Shown: positions 5,085-7,555 of the stretch, piece after piece
Layout: each line of letters begins with the position of its first letter
Position numbering within the stretch: position 1 is the first letter of the stretch
NCBI GenBank assembly: GCA_938015405.1
Contig: CALLPZ010000449.1
Span: forward strand, 1 to 7,555
Direction of reading: 5' to 3'
DNA length: 7,555 bases
From: an uncultured Pseudanabaenaceae cyanobacterium
Lineage (GTDB): Bacteria; Cyanobacteriota; Cyanobacteriia; PCC-9006; JAAUQQ01
Notes under the pieces: model-generated
The model's input: the letters and a program-made list of their open reading frames with translations, nothing else
What the model was told of the DNA's origin: nothing
Database searches by the model: none
Made by a program: the position numbers and the translations under genes

Positions 5085-7394
5085 ATGACAAAAAGTCCAC
5101 CGGAGCGTGGCGTTAAGGCAAAGGTGACAGTCGATAAGAATCCGACTCCAACTTCTTTCGAGAAGTGGGGCAAGCCGGGTCACTTCGACCGCACACTGGC
5201 GAAGGGTCCTAAGACCACCAAGTGGATTTGGGATCTTCATGCCGACGCCCACGACTTTGATAGCCACACCAGTGACCTAGAAGATATTTCCCGGAAAATC
5301 TTCAGTGCTCACTTTGGTCACTTGGCCGTTGTGTTTGTTTGGTTGAGCGGAGCCTATTTCCATGGCGCACGTTTCTCCAACTACTCAGCCTGGCTGACTG
5401 ACCCGTTGAATGTTAAACCGAGTGCCCAAGTTGTTTGGCCTGTTGTCGGTCAGGAGATCCTGAACGGTGATGTGGGCGGCGGCTTCCACGGCATTCAAAT
5501 CACGTCTGGTCTGTTCCAACTCTGGCGTTCCAGCGGTTTTACAAACGAATTTCAGCTTTATTGCACGGCAATCGGCGCCCTCGTAATGGCGGGCCTGATG
5601 CTGTTTGCAGGTTGGTTCCACTATCACAAAGCTGCTCCTAAATTGGAGTGGTTCCAGAATGTGGAATCCATGCTCAACCACCACCTCGCCGGCCTGTTTG
5701 GTCTCGGCTCGTTGGCGTGGGCTGGGCACCTGATTCATGTGTCCTTGCCGACCACCATGATGATGGACGCGATTGATGCTGGTACCCCCATGACTGTGGG
5801 CGGACGCGTCATTGATAGCGTTGCGGCGATTCCCCTTCCTCAAGAGTTTGTGATGGACACCAGCCGCATGGCTGAGTTTTATCCAAGCTTTGCTGAAGGT
5901 CTTAAGCCTTTCTTCACTGGTAATTGGGGTGTCTATTCTGACTTCCTAACTTTTAAAGGCGGCCTGAATCCCATCACGGGTTCCATGTGGATGACTGACA
6001 TTGCTCATCACCACGTGGCGATCGCTGTCATGTTCTTAGTTGCCGGTCACATGTACCGCACCAACTGGGGCATTGGCCACAGCATCAAGGATCTCTTGAA
6101 TGCTCACAAAGGCGATCCCATGCTGTTTGGTGGCGAAGGTCACACTGGTCTGTACGAAGTTCTGACCAGCTCCTGGCATGCTCAACTGGCCATTAACTTG
6201 GCTCTGGGCGGTTCTGTCAGCATCATCACTGCGCAGCACATGTACTCCATGCCTGCGTATCCTTACATCGCTGTGGATTACCCCACACAACTCTCATTGT
6301 TCACCCACCACATGTGGATTGGTGCGTTCATGATTGTTGGTGCTGGTGCACACGGTGCAATTTTCATGGTCCGCGATTACGATCCCGCTAAGAACGTTGA
6401 TAACGTCCTTGACCGGGTTCTGCGCGTCCGTGACGCAATTATTTCTCACCTGAATTGGGTTTGTATTTTCCTTGGCTTCCATAGCTTTGGTCTTTACATC
6501 CACAACGACACCATGCGTGCGTTGGGCCGTCCTCAGGACATGTTCTCCGATTCAGCAATTAAACTGCAGCCCATCTTTGCCCAGTGGATTCAAAGTCTCC
6601 ATGCGGCAGCTCCTGGTGGCTCTACTGCTCCTGGTGCGACTGACGTTGTCAGCCATGCCTTTGGTGGTGGTGTAGTTGCAGTCGGTGGAAAAGTTGCTGC
6701 TATGCCCATTGCTTTGGGTACTGCAGACTTCATGGTCCACCACATTCATGCCTTCACGATTCACGTGACGGTTCTTATTCTGCTGAAGGGCGTTCTTTAC
6801 GCTCGCAGCTCTCGACTCGTTCCTGACAAGGCGAACCTCGGTTTCCGATTCCCTTGCGATGGTCCAGGTCGTGGCGGCACCTGCCAGGTTTCTGGTTGGG
6901 ACCACGTCTTCCTGGGTCTGTTCTGGATGTACAACTCCATCTCCATTGTTATTTTCCACTTCAGCTGGAAGATGCAGTCGGATGTGTGGGGCACTGTTAA
7001 TGCAGACGGCACCATTTCTCACATCGCCAACGGCAACTTTGCCAACAGTGCGATCACGATTAATGGCTGGTTGCGTGACTTCCTCTGGGCTCAAGCTTCC
7101 CAGGTGATCACCAGCTACGGCAGCGCATTGTCTGCTTACGGCTTGATCTTCTTGGGCGCTCACTTCGTTTGGGCATTCAGCCTCATGTTCCTGTTCAGTG
7201 GCCGTGGCTATTGGCAAGAATTGATTGAGTCCATCGTTTGGGCACACAACAAGCTGAAGGTTGCTCCAGCAATCCAGCCTCGCGCACTGAGCATCACTCA
7301 GGGCCGTGCAGTGGGCGTAGCTCACTACCTGTTAGGAGGAATTGGTACCACTTGGGCCTTCTTCCTGGCGCGAATCATTGCAGTGAGTGGATGA
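5085..7394 (+). CDS. psaA: Photosystem I P700 chlorophyll a apoprotein A1
   Basis: PsaA forms the photosystem I core heterodimer with PsaB in the thylakoid membrane and carries light-driven electrons from P700 through A0 and phylloquinone to the FX cluster. The sequence is PsaA-like throughout. Aligned by eye to Thermosynechococcus PsaA with a +13 shift, I find Cys591 and Cys600 (half of the FX 4Fe-4S ligands, in FPCDGPGRGGTC), Met701 (A0 region), Ser705 and Trp710 (phylloquinone), His693 (P700) and Thr756 (hydrogen bond to chlorophyll a'). Eleven membrane helices are expected; many conserved His in them would ligate antenna chlorophyll. At 769 residues it exceeds the usual length (about 755). 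The main extra stretch is about 13 residues in the lumenal loop between helices C and D (residues 223-250), with small gains near 343-349 and 511-520. GHLIH at 214-218 replaces the common GHQIH. psaB follows after 20 bp. Confidence 0.98.
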   Translation: MTKSPPERGVKAKVTVDKNPTPTSFEKWGKPGHFDRTLAKGPKTTKWIWDLHADAHDFDSHTSDLEDISRKIFSAHFGHLAVVFVWLSGAYFHGARFSNYSAWLTDPLNVKPSAQVVWPVVGQEILNGDVGGGFHGIQITSGLFQLWRSSGFTNEFQLYCTAIGALVMAGLMLFAGWFHYHKAAPKLEWFQNVESMLNHHLAGLFGLGSLAWAGHLIHVSLPTTMMMDAIDAGTPMTVGGRVIDSVAAIPLPQEFVMDTSRMAEFYPSFAEGLKPFFTGNWGVYSDFLTFKGGLNPITGSMWMTDIAHHHVAIAVMFLVAGHMYRTNWGIGHSIKDLLNAHKGDPMLFGGEGHTGLYEVLTSSWHAQLAINLALGGSVSIITAQHMYSMPAYPYIAVDYPTQLSLFTHHMWIGAFMIVGAGAHGAIFMVRDYDPAKNVDNVLDRVLRVRDAIISHLNWVCIFLGFHSFGLYIHNDTMRALGRPQDMFSDSAIKLQPIFAQWIQSLHAAAPGGSTAPGATDVVSHAFGGGVVAVGGKVAAMPIALGTADFMVHHIHAFTIHVTVLILLKGVLYARSSRLVPDKANLGFRFPCDGPGRGGTCQVSGWDHVFLGLFWMYNSISIVIFHFSWKMQSDVWGTVNADGTISHIANGNFANSAITINGWLRDFLWAQASQVITSYGSALSAYGLIFLGAHFVWAFSLMFLFSGRGYWQELIESIVWAHNKLKVAPAIQPRALSITQGRAVGVAHYLLGGIGTTWAFFLARIIAVSG
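6018..6025. repeat. HIP1 octamer GCGATCGC (in psaA)
   Basis: Exact HIP1 palindrome inside psaA, in the codons for the fourth membrane helix. Confidence 0.9.
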
Positions 7395-7414
7395 CGAGGG
7401 CTATTAACTAAACC

Positions 7415-7555
7415 ATGGCAACTAAATTCCCAAAATTTAGCCAGGACTTGGCCCAGGACCCGACAACACGTCGTATCTGGTACGGGATTGCCACCGCCCA
7501 CGATTTTGAAAGCCATGACGGTATGACGGAGGAGAATCTTTACCAAAAGATTTTC
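7415..7555 (+). CDS. psaB: Photosystem I P700 chlorophyll a apoprotein A2 (N-terminal 47 residues; continues beyond window)
   Basis: PsaB is the partner of PsaA in the photosystem I core and supplies the other two FX cysteines and the P700 chlorophyll a side, all downstream of this window. The visible part begins MATKFPKFSQDLAQDPTTRR and continues IWYGIATAHDFESHDGMTEE, a classic PsaB N-terminus that lies on the stromal side before the first helix. The frame is open to the right edge. It starts 20 bp after the psaA stop, with a GAGGG at 7396-7400 that lies rather far (14 nt) from the ATG. No terminator or promoter is evident in the gap, so co-transcription as psaAB is expected. Confidence 0.97.
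   Translation, partial: MATKFPKFSQDLAQDPTTRRIWYGIATAHDFESHDGMTEENLYQKIF

Noticed and set aside
6552..7325. Minus-strand frame of 257 codons inside psaA
   Set aside because: It is antisense to a highly conserved psaA and has no recognisable protein features.

Overview
This window comes from a cyanobacterium. It carries nearly complete evidence of the photosystem I core operon: a full psaA and the first 47 codons of psaB, 20 bp apart on the + strand. Three exact copies of the cyanobacterial HIP1 octamer GCGATCGC fit this. PsaA keeps all cofactor-binding residues that I can place, but it is 769 residues long, against about 755 in common cyanobacteria, because of loop insertions. This suggests a lineage somewhat apart from well-studied freshwater strains. 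I cannot name the genus.

Layout. Positions 1-4008 (minus strand) are one uninterrupted frame of 1336 codons that runs off the left edge. It encodes a predicted lipoprotein with about 260 folded N-terminal residues (two Ig-like beta domains by inspection) and a disordered Ala/Pro/Lys tail of more than 1000 residues. The tail carries seven [KR][PS]FW[KQ]R motifs, and every aromatic residue I can see in it lies in or beside these motifs. The last four complete units are DNA-level tandem repeats of about 285-336 bp that also carry a PSLFE motif. This 'sticker and spacer' layout is the most unusual thing in the window.

Positions 4009-5084 are a 1076-bp intergenic region between the divergent lipoprotein gene and psaA. 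It holds a weak candidate promoter for the lipoprotein gene, a doubtful 61-codon cysteine-containing ORF, a 9-bp inverted repeat, a consensus TATAAT box with a weak RpaB/HLR1-like site upstream and no -35 box, and then a leader of about 235 nt with possible Shine-Dalgarno-blocking pairing and a six-codon mini-ORF that overlaps the psaA start.

Positions 5085-7555 are psaA and psaB', the two large subunits of the photosystem I heterodimer, presumably co-transcribed. I see no sequence evidence that the lipoprotein works with photosystem I. The two units simply share a long divergent intergenic region.
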